Shown here piece by piece: positions 32,297-43,229 of a stretch of DNA of 64,000 nt; position 1 is the first letter of the stretch, and each line of letters begins with the position of its first letter. The position numbers were made by a program, and so were the translations under genes. The notes beneath the pieces were generated by a model, which ran no database searches, was not told the origin of the DNA, and worked only from the letters and a program-made list of their open reading frames with translations. This DNA is from Anodontia alba (Eukaryota > Mollusca > Bivalvia > Lucinida > Lucinidae): NCBI GenBank assembly GCA_964016985.1, contig OZ024823.1:26376095-26440094 (forward strand), given 5' to 3'.

Positions 32297-32386
32297 TTCA
32301 TCTGTGGTTTTGTTTGCCTGCATCTGTAGGTCCTCCAAACCCCTCCGCATCTCGTCATCCGACGAAGAATTTGGAACTCTTGACAT
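32297..32386 (-). CDS. SNAP25: SNAP-25-like SNARE, first coding exon with ATG
   Basis: The minus strand encodes 30 residues starting MSRVPNSSSDDEMRRGLEDL and ending QMQANKTTDE, then donor GTAAGTAC. The LEDLQ..AN..TDE pattern matches the N-terminal start of the first SNARE helix in SNAP-25 proteins, which continues SLESTRR as encoded at 8226-8267. Phase is 0 at the 3' end. The ATG context (AGCAAAATG, A at -3) is good. A possible acceptor (CCACACAG) at about 32427 would give a short 5' leader in this exon; the leader exon(s) and promoter are not identified. Confidence 0.85.
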
Positions 32387-32559
32387 TTTGCTGGTACTTC
32401 TAATAACTCTAGCTCAGTTGTATCTTCTGTGTGGTAGTTTTCAGATGAAGTTTAAAGTCTGTGTAGCCTACGTATTACCCTTTTTACTGAACCTGTGGTC
32501 AGTGTTGTTTTTTCTCAACCTGAAAATAGATGAGCAGGGTCATTAAAAAATTATCTATC

Positions 32560-32690
32560 ATAGTGATTTTTCCAACCCAAAAGTACTGATATTTTTCTTA
32601 TTTCTCCACAAAAACATATGTTGTGGTACCCATTAGAAGCATGTCATCGAGTTGCTTCTAATGAGTATCCACAACATAGAAAAATTATCA
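32560..32690. mobile_element. MITE-B copy
   Basis: AAGTACTGATATTTTTCTTA and a palindrome with CCATTAGAAGCATGTCATCG and its inverse. Further B-like arms occur at 32800-32880. Confidence 0.6.
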
Positions 32691-32921
32691 CAGCCTTTTC
32701 ATTAAAAGCTCCTCCTCAAGTTCTTATGAGACGTCTATTTATATTTTCATTTAGATGATTTAAAATGTTAGAAAATAAAACCTTCATTATTACAATACAT
32801 GTTTTAGTGGAGAAATAAGAAAAACTATCAATATGTTCTGGCTGAAAAAAAAAAAGTACCTTATCTAGAGCTTTGAAACCATGAACTAATTTTTCATTAA
32901 ATTAGGGTAAAAAAATGACCT

Positions 32922-33153
32922 GGGCCCAGTTGTTCAAAGCGTCATTAGCTTAATTAGCTCGTTAAGGGTCATTTAGTTAACTGTTTTAGCGGATTCAATA
33001 CATAATATTCTGATATTTTTTGCTGAAAATATGTGAGTAGCTTTTGCACTCACATTTTTTCAGCAAAAAATTTCAGCATATTTGCGTACCACTCGATTAA
33101 AATTTTAACGAATCGTTAACTAACGACGTCGTTAGCTTTGAACAACTGGGCCC
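32922..33153. mobile_element. MITE-A copy 3
   Basis: GGGCCCAGTTGTTCAAAGC to GCTTTGAACAACTGGGCCC, with TTTTTTGCTGAAAATATGTG and the opposed CATTTTTTCAGCAAAAAAT. Confidence 0.85.
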
Positions 33154-33189
33154 TGATATACTGTGTGTAGATTTCTATGATGAATTTGT

Positions 33190-33246
33190 CTGATTTGAGA
33201 CTTAAAGGCCCCCGTCAATGTTTTGGTCATGTCGAGCTGTCTCCCT

Positions 33247-33277
<31 letters not shown>

Positions 33278-33412
33278 GAAGAAGTAGAATGGAAAAGAGA
33301 ATAAGGCCCAACCCCCCTGATCTTGCTTCAAGTGAGGCAAGACCCTTCCGGCAAACAATGGCAGGACCAACTCTTCCAAAGTTTCAGCAGGGAAGCATAA
33401 CGGCCTACTACC
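33190..33412. repeat. possible SINE3-like fragment with GA run
   Basis: TGAGACTTAAAGGCCCCCGTCA and GTCATGTCGAGCTGTCTCCC resemble the tail side of SINE3. A GA microsatellite fills 33242-33276. Resemblance is weak. Confidence 0.3.
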
Positions 33413-33414
33413 TT

Positions 33415-33624
33415 AACCCTTGTCCTGTTGAATAAATTAAGACGTCACGACCATTTCTAGTTTTCAGCTAATCAAATTACTTGATCCAGATTCTTGATAT
33501 AAATTCACATACTTAATGGCCAACAGCGCAGATCCAGATCAGTTGGCTTCTTCAGAAGCCAACTGATCTGGATCTACACTGTTTGCAAATGCAGGACATA
33601 TCCAGGTTCAGCAGGACTAGGGTT
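33415..33624. mobile_element. MITE-G copy, well preserved
   Basis: AACCCTTGTCCTGTTGAA and TTCAGCAGGACTAGGGTT ends. The central GATCAGTTGGCTTCTTCAGA palindrome is near perfect. Confidence 0.8.
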
Positions 33625-33629
33625 AAAGT

Positions 33630-34690
33630 CTATTTTTTTTTAATATTTTTTGGCCTGATTTTTGGTGATAACTTTTTTATTTGTTATTTTGGAAAACCAT
33701 GTCCAGCAGGAAAGTTGTCTTGGAGGACTGCACAAACTTCTCCAAAAGGTTCAAGCTTCCTACCATTTATACACTTTCCTCTAACTAGATATTAAGTTTA
33801 CAACATTCAGCATTTTTTCTATATGAAAACTTGTCAATCATACCATTGTGGTATAAATAATGCAGGCAGAAAATGTGAAGCCATTGTGCCGTAGACCTCA
33901 AGGGCTGTTCAATATTCTAACAAGATACATACTGCATGCCTTTTATAAGTATGTACACATTAATTATTAGTGCATTGACTAAAATGTTCTGACGTAAGAA
34001 CATCTTTTCAGTGTAGCTTATGCACATTTGAAGCATATGGTGCACAATTATTGCAATAGACTGTTAATTTGCTAACAAGAGTCCAGCTTCATATATCCCA
34101 CCCAAAATAAATTCAAAACTAACTGTTCTGTACCTTAAGTTTATTGACTGATTGACTTATCAACTGATTGACATTTTGAGCATCTATCCGTTTATTTCTA
34201 TTTCTTCATCATGTTTCTTTAAGTTCAGAAAATTTGAGAAAAGTTATAAACATTTGGCAGCTACGTCACGCGAAAATATGTGTAAAAAGTTTTGCGCATA
34301 TGCAGATATCCAAGACCTAGTGCAATAAAAACCTAGATTGCGCAGAAGACGGCACGGCTCACAAAATCCCCATGCTCTGTGCTTCAGTGGTTTAGGAGGA
34401 GATATGCTACAGATGGACAGACAGAGGCATTTACAATATCCCCATCACTATCTCCTAAACCACTGAAGCACACAGCATGGGGATTTTGTAAGCCGTGCTC
34501 TAAACCAGCAAAAAACGAAAATGATCACCTCATTGGAGGAAAAGGTATGAATGGTAGGAAGCTGGAACCTTTTAGAGAAGTTTGCACTGGTCCTCCTGGA
34601 CAACTTTCTCACTGGACATGTTTTTCCAAAATAACAAATCAAAAAGTTATTGCCAAAAATCAAGTGAAAAAATAAAAAAAAAATGTAGTT
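33630..34690. mobile_element. large (~1.05 kb) foldback element
   Basis: An outer arm of about 150 bp at 33633-33785 (GGCCTGATTTTTGGTGATAA...) recurs inverted at about 34527-34682. A second arm of about 50 bp at 34348-34400 (AAAATCCCCATGCTCTGTGC...) recurs inverted at 34446-34499. Frames across the arms are mirror artefacts. Confidence 0.7.
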
Positions 34691-35054
34691 TAGTATACTC
34701 CCAAGATGGATCTATACCTAAAATGGCAAAACTGACAACTCTTCAACACAACAAAATAAGCAGAACTGTAACTAACAAAATATATTGTAAACATGTTTTC
34801 TACTGGAAAGAAATGATGTTTTTGACAAAATAATTTCAGCTTTTTAGTGTATATTGTTCCTAGATGCTACTTCTTTGTAAACAATCTACTTTTTTACAAC
34901 TCCCTCAAGTATCAGGTGTCTGAAATATGTTCTACCATGTCAGCTCATGTCATATATCATAGCCGGTATCTACATACAGTATGTTAAATGTCATAAAATT
35001 TTGAACACTTTATTGTATACTTTTTTTTGCCTAGATTTCGTTTTTTATGCAGCT
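34691..35054. other. upstream region, nothing recognised
   Basis: AT-rich sequence without paired arms or tandem structure. It lies 5' of the ATG exon, so it could be intron or upstream DNA. Confidence 0.35.
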
Positions 35055-35066
35055 GTTTCTTAAAAT

Positions 35067-35384
35067 GCTGGCCTCGGTGGCTCAGTTGGATATGCCGTCT
35101 GACTGGAGACCAGGCGGTCGCGGGTTCCACCCCCATGGAGGTCGGCAACATTCTTTCGTGGAGATTGATAATGAAATATTTTCTACGGTCATTCTTTCCC
35201 TTCCACTGATTCAAGAAGGGCAGTTGTCAGTTTCTGGCGAAAGAATGTGCACAATACTGGTTAACCGCTTAGAGGACTAAGCCTGCCAAGTAAACGTGTG
35301 GTTAGGTAAACTGACCGCGCTCGACATGACCCCACTGGGTTGACTGGGCAGTAAAACCTCAACACAAACAAACAAACAAAACAA
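35067..35384 (+). mobile_element. SINE1 copy e, full length
   Basis: tRNA-like head (TGGCTCAGTTGGATATGCC), body, and tail CCTCAACACAAACAAACAAA. Exact 12-bp target duplication GTTTCTTAAAAT (35055-35066, 35385-35396). Confidence 0.92.
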
Positions 35385-35389
35385 GTTTC

Positions 35390-35664
35390 TTAAAATAGTT
35401 AGTGAAATGGCAATCAATGCAGACCCTGATCCCACTGCTCCTGAAAGAAGTCTGATCTGCGCACTGCTTGCTTTTGCCATTTTGTCGGAAACTTTGGTGT
35501 ATGAATTTTAGGCCATTTACCATAATAGTTTACTTATTTCTCCATGAAAACATACATTGTGGGTACTCCTTAGAAGTGCCTCATCAAGGCCCTTCTAATG
35601 AGTACCAGGGTTTTCATAAAGAAATACTTTTCTGTTGAAAAAAAAATGCCTTATCTGGAGCTCT
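35390..35664. mobile_element. MITE-C-like piece followed by MITE-B copy
   Basis: AATGCAGACCCTGATCCCACTG with an opposed half and TTTTAGGCCATTTACCATAA is the C-like part. From 35525, TTATTTCTCCATGAAAACAT and CCTTAGAAGTGCCTCATCAAG palindrome form the B copy. Confidence 0.55.
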
Positions 35665-35666
35665 TT

Positions 35667-35876
35667 AACCCTTGTTCTGCTGAATAAATTAAGATGCCAC
35701 GCCCACTTCTAATTTTCAGCCAATCAGGTTACTTGATACAGATTGTTGCTATCAGTTCACATACTTAATGGCAAACAGTGCAGATCCAGATCAGTTGGCT
35801 TCTTCAGAAGCCAACTGATCTGGATCTACACTGTTTGCAAAGGCAGGGTATATCCGGGTTCAGCAGGACAAGGGTT
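35667..35876. mobile_element. MITE-G copy, well preserved
   Basis: AACCCTTGTTCTGCTGAA to TTCAGCAGGACAAGGGTT, with the central palindrome intact. The 82-codon plus frame here is non-coding. Confidence 0.8.
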
Positions 35877-35999
35877 AACTGCAACTTTCATGTTACAACC
35901 CGAGTCTAATCTGACAAAAAAAAAAAAAAAAAAAAACAGCAATAAGGAAAAAAAGAACCCTTACACTACAGCTTACATTGTATTCTCGTAACCTTCAAA

Positions 36000-36225
36000 A
36001 CACTAAGCAAAACTGTAGCAGAAGACATTCTGTTGTTTTTTTTTCATTATTTTTTATTATTATTTTTTTCAGAGAAAATAAGACTTGGCATTTCATGTGA
36101 ATCATCTACTAGGCAGCTGATTCACATGAAATGTCTTTCTCTGAAAAAAAAAATATAAATAAATAAAATAGAAAATGTGGTCTGCTGCAGTTGTGACTGG
36201 CACTTTTAACACTTTGCATGCTAGA
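36000..36225. mobile_element. MITE-D, near-complete copy
   Basis: CAGAGAAAATAAGACTTGGC, ATTTCATGTGAATCATC and the inverse GATTCACATGAAATGTC with TTTCTCTGAAAAA make a long hairpin. Confidence 0.7.
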
Positions 36226-36840
36226 TATAAAGATTTCAGTAGACTACATTTTGAAATATTTTTCCAGTGGAGACAATTTGCATGACTTGTCAGATTCTAT
36301 TTTCTTGGAAAAATCAGAAAAATATCACCAATTTGTTGTCTGCTGAATCTGCCCATAGCGTGGTAAGTGTTAAGGGTTAACTAGTTGCATGCAAAAATAA
36401 TCTAAATCATGCAGCAGCAGTATGGGCCCAGATAAAGAGATTATTGAATTATTCACAAGACAATTCTGCACCCAAACGTGCCTTGTTGGTACTCACTGGA
36501 ATCATCTCATCAAGGAGACTCCAATTATTAGTATTCACAATATATACTCTGATGCAACCCCCCGCTCCCCCCCCCCCCCCCCCCCCCCAAATTACCCCTT
36601 TATCAGAACCCATGTCATCTGGAGCTACAGTCTAATAAACAAGTCCATGTTTGGTGCCAATATCCAAACCTGTTCTCTAAGTTTCCATCATCTTATTGAT
36701 TTTTTGCCTAAAATTTGCCTTTCTTTATTGGTTGTGTTCACTTCAGCTCAGAGTGATTCAGAGAAATCTATTATCACTAAAAGCTCTAAAATAGCTTGTA
36801 CGCCAGAGGATCTTTGACCAAGATAAATATACAATAAGTG
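36226..36840. other. partial foldback, poly-C run, otherwise unassigned
   Basis: Half of a D-related foldback (to about 36375) is followed by a C run at 36567-36588. A 131-codon frame crossing the C run has no recognisable domain. Confidence 0.4.
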
Positions 36841-37045
36841 TTCTAAAATTCCGTTCACCAAAATTTCTGACAAAATAGTACAGTATATGCAAACAGTGCA
36901 GACCCAGATCAGACTGCTCCTGAAGGAGCAGTCTGACCAGGGTCTACACTGTTTGCTATTCCACTAAGTATTTTAAGGAAGGAAAAGTCAAACCAAAAAT
37001 GTATGGTATAAAGTGTTGGAAAGTTTAGGACATTTATCATAAGAG
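36840..37045. mobile_element. MITE-C copy
   Basis: TTCTAAAATTCCGTTCACCA left and TTTAGGACATTTATCATAA right, with GATCAGACTGCTCCTGAAGG forming the central palindrome. Confidence 0.7.
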
Positions 37046-37138
37046 ATGAATGCCAAGACTTATCTTGGCATATTCGAACAGTGCATATCAGACCAGACTT
37101 AGCATTAGTTTGGTCAGCACATTTCTCATATGTGAACA

Positions 37139-37260
37139 AGCAGGCCTGAGCAAACAGTGTAGACCCTAATTTGACATGGCAGAATGCTACATCAGATCAG
37201 GGTCTACTCTGCTACTTATCCAGATTTTAGATGCATCAACAGGTAGTATAAAAGAGAGCT
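37139..37260. mobile_element. MITE-E fragment, inverted
   Basis: AGGCCTGAGCAAACAGTGTAG and GATGCATCAACAGGTAGTA are E-family sequence read from the other side. Confidence 0.45.
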
Positions 37261-37384
37261 GAAATAGTGTGCATATCAGCCAGTACCCTGATGAGACTCC
37301 ACAGTCACAGGCAGGTCAGGGCTCTCTGGTATTCACTTATTAGAGCAAAATATAGGTCTTCAGTCGCACTTAATTCTATTATTA

Positions 37385-37605
37385 ACCTAAATACTTTGTA
37401 TGCTAGGTAAAAAATTCAGCAGGCCACATTTTGAAATATTTTTCTCCTATTTCCCAGAAAATAGGCTGACATTTCATGCAAACTATCTCTCTAGAAGATA
37501 AACTGCACGATATGTCAAAACCTATTTTCTGGGAAAAAATAAGAAAAATATCATCAATTTGGCATCTGCTGAAATTGCCCATAGTGTTGTAAGTGTTAGG
37601 GCACC
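37385..37605. mobile_element. MITE-D relative
   Basis: CTTTGTATGCTAGG, GACATTTCATGCAAACTATC and the opposed GCACGATATGTC arm. A similar foldback lies at 50335-50475. Confidence 0.5.
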
Positions 37606-37634
37606 CTCAACTACTTAGTGCACTTAGAAGAGGA

Positions 37635-37780
37635 GTTTAGGAGAAATATTTGATGACAATTCCGGGATAATTTTCTCACTGTCTCCATAAAAACTTGTGT
37701 TTTTACTGAATATCCACAACATTTTTTTATGGGAGAAAGAAAAAATATCCCAGAATTATCATCAAGTACTCCTCTTTCAC
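37635..37780. mobile_element. small foldback (ATTCCGGGATAATTTT type)
   Basis: GAAATATTTGATGACAATTCC at left pairs with ATTATCATCAAGTACTCC at right. Inner arms share TTTCTCACTGTCTCCATAAAA with B-family elements. Confidence 0.5.
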
Positions 37781-37789
37781 AAGTAAATC

Positions 37790-38230
37790 ATTTCATTGTG
37801 AATGAAAATTCTGGCCAGAATGTATGCCTACAGTAAATGGACACTCTGTTCTTCACTGAACATTTACGACATTTATGGCAAAAATGGATTTTCCAATGAT
37901 TCTGATTTATTGTTATAGTGTAAACAAGAATTCAATGTGATGTAATTGGATGTTTTGCCCAGTTTGGATCACTGACCTGCGGCATGCAAAAATGAATTTC
38001 TTAGAACAGTCCTGGACTCGTACTGGAAACTTTATTTCACAAAAAAACAACAAAAAAAAAAACAAAAACAACAAAGCAGCCAGTATGCAGTCTGGCCAGA
38101 ATCTTCATCACAGCTCCTGATAACTGGGTATTCATGCGACAATCTTCATTTGTGTATATTCAGAATAGAAATGGCGATAGTCTGCAATTCCACTTAGCCC
38201 TGACATTTTGGGGCAAAAACAAGATGACCA
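37790..38230. other. nothing recognised
   Basis: An A-rich run with AAC interruptions at 38038-38073 is the only repeat structure. Confidence 0.35.
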
Positions 38231-38231
38231 A

Positions 38232-38975
38232 AGTGGCTCTATATGGCTCACCTGAGTACAAGTGACCCTTAGGGTGGGGCCACTTTTTACCCCACAGGGT
38301 TGTAATTTGGACAAATCGTTTTGATACTTCCAATGACGTTTCCAGTCAATTGGCCTTTTGGTTCAGGAGAAGTTTAAAATATATTTTCAAGATGGCAGCC
38401 ATGGAGCACTATGGACAATGGACAACAGATACTGACCAATCACAATACTAGCTCACCATGAGCACTTCCTGCTCAGGTGAGATAAAAAAAGATGTTCAAG
38501 ATGACAGTCATGGCAGCCATCTTAGATTTCTAATCTGAACTATTTTAGCTATTTTTTATCTATATGTCACCTTGAAACTTCCTATTGTTTGGAGTCAACT
38601 GGCCTTTCAGGTTCAGGAGAAGAACTTCAAAATAGATTTCCAAAATGACAGCACTGGCGGCCACTTTGGATTTTCCATCAGAGCCCAATATTTCCAATCC
38701 TACCAAGTTTCTAGTCAATTGGCCTTTAACTTCAAAAGAAGTTCAAAACATACTTTCAAGATGGTGGCCATGACAGCCTTCTTGGATTTCTGATCAGAGC
38801 GCTTTTAGCTATTTTTGATCTAAAACAAGTCACTCCAATACTTCCTAGCAAGTTTTGGGTCAACTGGCCTTTTGGTTCAGGGGTAGAAGTTCAAAATAGA
38901 GTTTCAAGATGGCGGCCATCTTGTTCATTGGAGCGGAACGATTTTAGCTATGCTGGTAGACAGTCACCTAGGCAA
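38232..38975 (+). repeat. H12: tandem-core element (GATGGCGGCC type), internally rearranged
   Basis: It opens GGCTCACCTGAGTACAAGTG. A short core piece runs directly into a 3' end at 38443-38489 (TAGCTCACCATGAGCACTT / GCTCAGGTGAGAT then AAAAAA). Further core units continue to about 38975, so either two elements are juxtaposed or one tail was inserted into another array. Confidence 0.5.
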
Positions 38976-39012
38976 CATTCTTGTTCTCATTCTCTGCACA
39001 TAGTCTGATTAC

Positions 39013-39545
39013 TAAGTTGGAGTTTCACAGCCCAGTCAACATTGTTAAGGTTGTGTCGAGCCTATACACAATTTTCCTGGCAAGGCTTAGTCCTCTAAGC
39101 GGTTAACCTGGGCCCAGTTGTTCAAAGCGTCGTTAGCTTAACGAGCTCATTAAGGGTCATTTCGTTAACTGTTTTAGCGGATTCAACATACATTATTTTG
39201 ATATTTTTTGCTGAAAAAATGTGAGTAGCTTTTGCATTGCAAAAGCTACTCACATTTTTTCAGCAAAAAATTTCAGCATATTTGAGTATCGCTCAATTAA
39301 AATTTTAACGAATCGTTAACTAACGACATCGTTAGTTTTGAACAACTGGACCCAGGGCACATACATGTACTTGTGCACATACATGTACATTTGCCAGTAA
39401 CTGACAACTGCCCTTCTTGATTCAGTGGAAAAGAGAGAATGACCACAGAACTGATTTCATTGTCAATCCCAAAATGTTACGCGGACGAGCTGGGATTCGA
39501 ACTTGCAACCCACAGATATGCAGGCAGTCACACTACTGACTGCAT
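39013..39545 (-). mobile_element. SINE1 copy f, split by MITE-A copy 4
   Basis: CAGCCCAGTCAACATTGTTAA to CTCTAAGCGGTTAACC is the tail half. After the MITE the body resumes (CAGTAACTGACAACTGCCCTT) and ends in a tRNA-like head (GGGATTCGAACTTGCAACCC). ACATGTAC repeats were added at the junction. Confidence 0.7.
39110..39353. mobile_element. MITE-A copy 4, inside SINE1 copy f
   Basis: GGGCCCAGTTGTTCAAAGC to TTTGAACAACTGGACCC. Central AAAGCTACTCACATTTTTTC arms are nearly perfect inverses. Confidence 0.88.
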
Positions 39546-39970
39546 TTATATGGAGCCCAGCATCACCTGATGATGCTTTATATTTATACAATTTCATGAA
39601 ATTACCTTTAATGGTTTCAAATTCATGGAGTAGATATGATTTGTGACAGATGGATAGATGGTCAAACAGATGGCCATGCCAAAACCAAAATGCCTCATGC
39701 TATAACAATGGGCCACATCAAGCATCCTGCACAGTCTAGTGAAGACCTTTATTGTGTATTGATATTTTCAGGACAGAAGCCAATGAATCGTAAGCAGATT
39801 GAAGGCTGTGATATGAATATGCAGATGTATAGTCAAACCTAAGCCTTCCTTGTTTGCATAAGCCCAAAAGACAGTCAAATTGAGACAACTTTCAGAAAAG
39901 CTACCTGCCTTACTTGAAAGGTTACAACATACTAGTATCATTTTCTGTCCTTCCAACTCAAGGAAAGCTC
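39546..39970. other. mostly unassigned
   Basis: GGATAGATGG and GGCCACATCAAG near 39650-39720 might be a decayed tandem-core tail. Nothing else was seen. Confidence 0.3.
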
Positions 39971-39974
39971 ATCA

Positions 39975-40200
39975 CAGTTACAGTAAATGTCCTAAAATTT
40001 CCTACACCAAAATTTCTGACAGAATGGCATATGCAAACAGTGTAGATCCAGATCAGACTGCTCCTGAAGGGGAGTCTGATCAGGGTCTACACTGATTACC
40101 ATTCCACTAAGTATTTTAAGAAACAACAGCATAAAAAGCAAAATTAGGCCAAGAAAAGTATGGAATAAAGTGTTCAAAATTTTAGGACATTTACCGTAAA
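39975..40200. mobile_element. MITE-C, best copy
   Basis: AGTAAATGTCCTAAAATTTC left and AAATTTTAGGACATTTACCG right are inverse. The central arms GTAGATCCAGATCAGACTGC and CAGTCTGATCAGGGTCTAC type pair. Confidence 0.8.
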
Positions 40201-40204
40201 GATA

Positions 40205-40599
40205 ATACATGTACATGTACATGTTATATGGCTAAATGATAACTTGTGTTTTTGAAAAGATAACACTTGTGTATTGGATAAAACAGTTTTCTCATGGAAT
40301 GCAACAGGCATTTAATGCTTGCTGCATTCTATTAAACCTATTCTTATCCCATTCACAAACCGTGGAAATAATTAACTGCCAGTGGTACAAGTTGACTTTC
40401 CGATCAATACTGAATTGCTCAATACTGAATTAAGTTGTATGAAAATCATTTCTAACAATCAAGGCGTTTCCACCTAAGTATGTTGAATTTAAAAGAGCAG
40501 CAGATAGTATTTCAGAATCATTTGCTTGTTTTATCCTACAAAAGCAAAAGATTGACATTTTTTTATGAGGAATCTCCTTACGAGACCATCCACTCAAGT
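40205..40599. other. nothing recognised
   Basis: Only a short ACATGT palindromic run at 40207-40222. Confidence 0.35.
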
Positions 40600-40870
40600 A
40601 GCCATCATTTTTTGGGAAAATGTCTCTTGTTAGCTATTTGCTAATTGGTAGGAACTATCTGCCATGAAATGTCAAGACTTATTCTCTTTGAAAAATAAAA
40701 AAAAAAATAACAAAAGAATGTAGTCTGCTATAACATTTGTTTTGGCAAGGTTCTACATGTACTGTATTTATCCTACCCTTAAACTGCCAATCACAACAAC
40801 TGCCGTCTGCTTTGTCATCTGCTTGTGATTTTAACCCTTGTCCTGCTGAACCCGAATATACCCTGTTTTG
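40600..40870. mobile_element. MITE-D fragment, H1-MITE end and G end
   Basis: CATGAAATGTCAAGACTTATTC (D arm) is followed by CTTAAACTGCCAATCACAAC, which also begins the MITE inside H1, and then by a MITE-G end (AACCCTTGTCCTGCTGAA). Confidence 0.45.
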
Positions 40871-40874
40871 CAAA

Positions 40875-41040
40875 CAGTTCTAAAATTTGAACAAGTACAA
40901 TTTATACCCATTGTCATGACCAAAAATTGCTGGAGTGTGGCAAAGAGTGCAGACCCTGATGAGATGCCTCATTCTACAGCATCTCATCTGGGTCTACACT
41001 GTTTGCTCAGGCCTGTCTATCCATAAACATATGGTAAATA
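40875..41040. mobile_element. MITE-E copy
   Basis: TTCTAAAATTTGAACAAGTAC, GGTCTACACTGTTTGCTCAGG and CTGTCTATCC in order, ending near ATATGGTAAAT. Confidence 0.55.
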
Positions 41041-41094
41041 TGGTATATACATGTATATACTGTAAGGGATAAAAACTAATTCAAGCACTAGGAC

Positions 41095-42075
41095 CACAGC
41101 TCTAAGTTAGGCACCTACTAATACTTTTTCTTATTTCTTCATGACGATCCAGTACTTATGCTATTGCATAGGTCTAGATAAAAGTAGGTATCAGGTAGAT
41201 ATTTTTGGATATCAAGAGCTTTGCAGTATTGGTACTAATCAGAATCACCTCAATCCAAAATAGGGGTGTGCAAAATACTAATACACCGGTATACCACAGT
41301 ATTCCTTTGGTGTGGTACGTACCACGGTACACTTGCCTGTACTGCAGTAGTCTGATGATTCTATTTTTTAGCAACATTCTATTGTAGAAAACCATTACTC
41401 TTCAAAATATTGAAACAGATGAAGTTAAAACAGCTTCAAATGGTGTGCTTCAGTTATAAACCATTGAATTTCATTTGCAAACGGTAAGCCTTAATGTCTT
41501 AGGCAATGGATGAGGTGAAATAATTATACTTGCAACATTACTTGTTGTAAATGCATGTATATTTAACAATACCTGTTGATACTTTATGAAACAGCAGTTA
41601 TAGGAATGTAAATAAGTATGCAGTTATAAAATTGATAATAAGCAGGAAGATGTTACTAAAGCATTAAGTGCTGGAAACTGCTGACTTATGGTCCTACATG
41701 TATCTCCAGTCTCAACTGCTGATTTTTAATTTAAAATATAAATTTCTATTTATACAATATACAATGTAAATCAATATTTCACTGAAAATAAAACTCAGCA
41801 CATGATGATTGAGATGGTTTAAACTTATTGACCATCAGATATTGACATTTAAACCAAATGGCCACCACTGCTGGCAATTTCACAATGACCTCTGCAAAAT
41901 TTAATACTGTTGCGGTATACCGTGGTACGTACCACAGTACTCTGCTAAATACCGCAGTATTCTGTGGTACTTTATTTTTCACGGTACCCAGATCTCCAAA
42001 GAGTACCTCAACCAAGGTAATTCCAATGTGTACCACAACATACGGTTTTGTGGAGAAATAAGAAAAATATTAACC
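41095..42075. mobile_element. MITE-B copy split by a CCGGTATACC-rich insertion
   Basis: The left part ends near ATCAGAATCACCTCAA. The right part starts near GTACCTCAACCAAGGTAATT and closes with TTTGTGGAGAAATAAG. Between about 41256 and 41996 lies a foreign segment beginning AGGGGTGTGCAAAATACT with GGTATACC and GGTACGTACCAC motifs at both ends. Its class and exact borders are uncertain. Confidence 0.45.
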
Positions 42076-42116
42076 TGGATCTACGCAAGATCCACTGAGA
42101 AGACTACATCCAGACA

Positions 42117-42255
42117 CAGACTGGCCTAGGTCCTTGCTGCTCAGAAATAAGATGGTGATCAGGACAGACTGGCCTAGGTCCTTGCTGCTCAGAAATAAGG
42201 GTGATCTGGACAGACTGGCCTAGGTCCTTGCTGCTCAGAAATAAGATGGTGATCA
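42117..42255 (+). repeat. minisatellite, three units of 46-48 bp
   Basis: CAGACTGGCCTAGGTCCTTG starts units at 42117, 42165 and 42211; each ends GGTGATC. Confidence 0.95.
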
Positions 42256-42289
42256 TAGTGCTGTATTTATCCTAAGTATCCAGAGTGGG

Positions 42290-42655
42290 TGGGAAGGTCT
42301 TGTCCCCCCGCCTTTTTTGAAAAAAAAAATACAAGGGGACACAGTATATGGCTTTACGGAACTCCATAATTCGGAAGTACCTGATTCACCCCTCTGAGAG
42401 TCAGTACCTTGTGGACGCAACTCCTCCTACAGTTGTGGAGGGATGTTTTTGATACTTTGCAGGTATTTTTGTCGTGGTCCGAAGATATGCATGTGCTTTT
42501 GGTATATTCCTGAAATTATTGTTTGTTACTTTTTCTTGGTTTTGAATTTTTTGAGCTCAAGTAGAATAGGTAGTGGGTACCTTGTGGATGCAACTCCTCC
42601 TACGGTTGTGACAAAAGTATCTCAGTCTGACTCCAATGATCATTGATCCCTTTGT
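42290..42655 (-). repeat. H3-family element, inverted
   Basis: GTCCCCCCGCC near 42302 is the inverted H3 tail hairpin. ACCTTGTGGACGCAACTCC and ACTCCTCCTACAGTTGTGG are inverted H3 core, present about twice. Confidence 0.5.
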
Positions 42656-42814
42656 GAAATCCTCCTACAACTTCTTTCAGAATACATGTAGTTCCATATA
42701 ATGTGAATCACTGATGAAATGTGAATATATAGGGCATGTTTTGTTAATTTCTGAACACATCTAATAATATGTTGCGGATTCTCATTTGAATTTCCTAACT
42801 AAGGCAATTCTAAT

Positions 42815-42945
42815 GCATGTTTCATATGATGATTTGGTGTTTTACAGCCATGAGATGAATTCTGCCTCCATCTGGATTCGAACATGGGACCTTATGATCC
42901 AAAGCTGGGAGATCTAACCAATCGGCCACCCAGACACTTCTATCC
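42815..42945 (-). mobile_element. tRNA-like SINE head (fourth family)
   Basis: The minus strand reads TGGCCGATTGG (A box, 42918-42928) and TGTTCGAATCC (B box, 42874-42884), preceded by GTGTCTGGG. The stems do not close as a tRNA. The short body shows TTTGGTGTTTTACAGCCATG at the tail side. Confidence 0.55.
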
Positions 42946-43039
42946 ACTACCTATAAATCACCAGGCGAAAACTAATGGAACTTATCTCCTGAACATAAAA
43001 CTGCAGACAAGACACTGTTTTTAACTAGTTGTTATTAAA

Positions 43040-43225
43040 AAGTAATGTTAAAGAGCTCGTTAATGACAAACTGTTAACTGTTGAAACTCAGGTATTTTCA
43101 AATACATCGATATTTTTGCTGCAAAAATGTGAGTAGCTTATGCAATTACTCACATTTTTTCAGCAAAAAATATCAATGTATTTGCCATCTTTCAAGAAAG
43201 AAATTTTAACATCACTTTAGCTAAC
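43040..43225. mobile_element. MITE-A relative, degraded
   Basis: AAGAGCTCGTTAATGACAAAC, TTTTTGCTGCAAAAATGTGAG and the opposed CTCACATTTTTTCAGC arm survive; GGGCCC ends are gone. Confidence 0.5.
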
Positions 43226-43229
43226 AACT

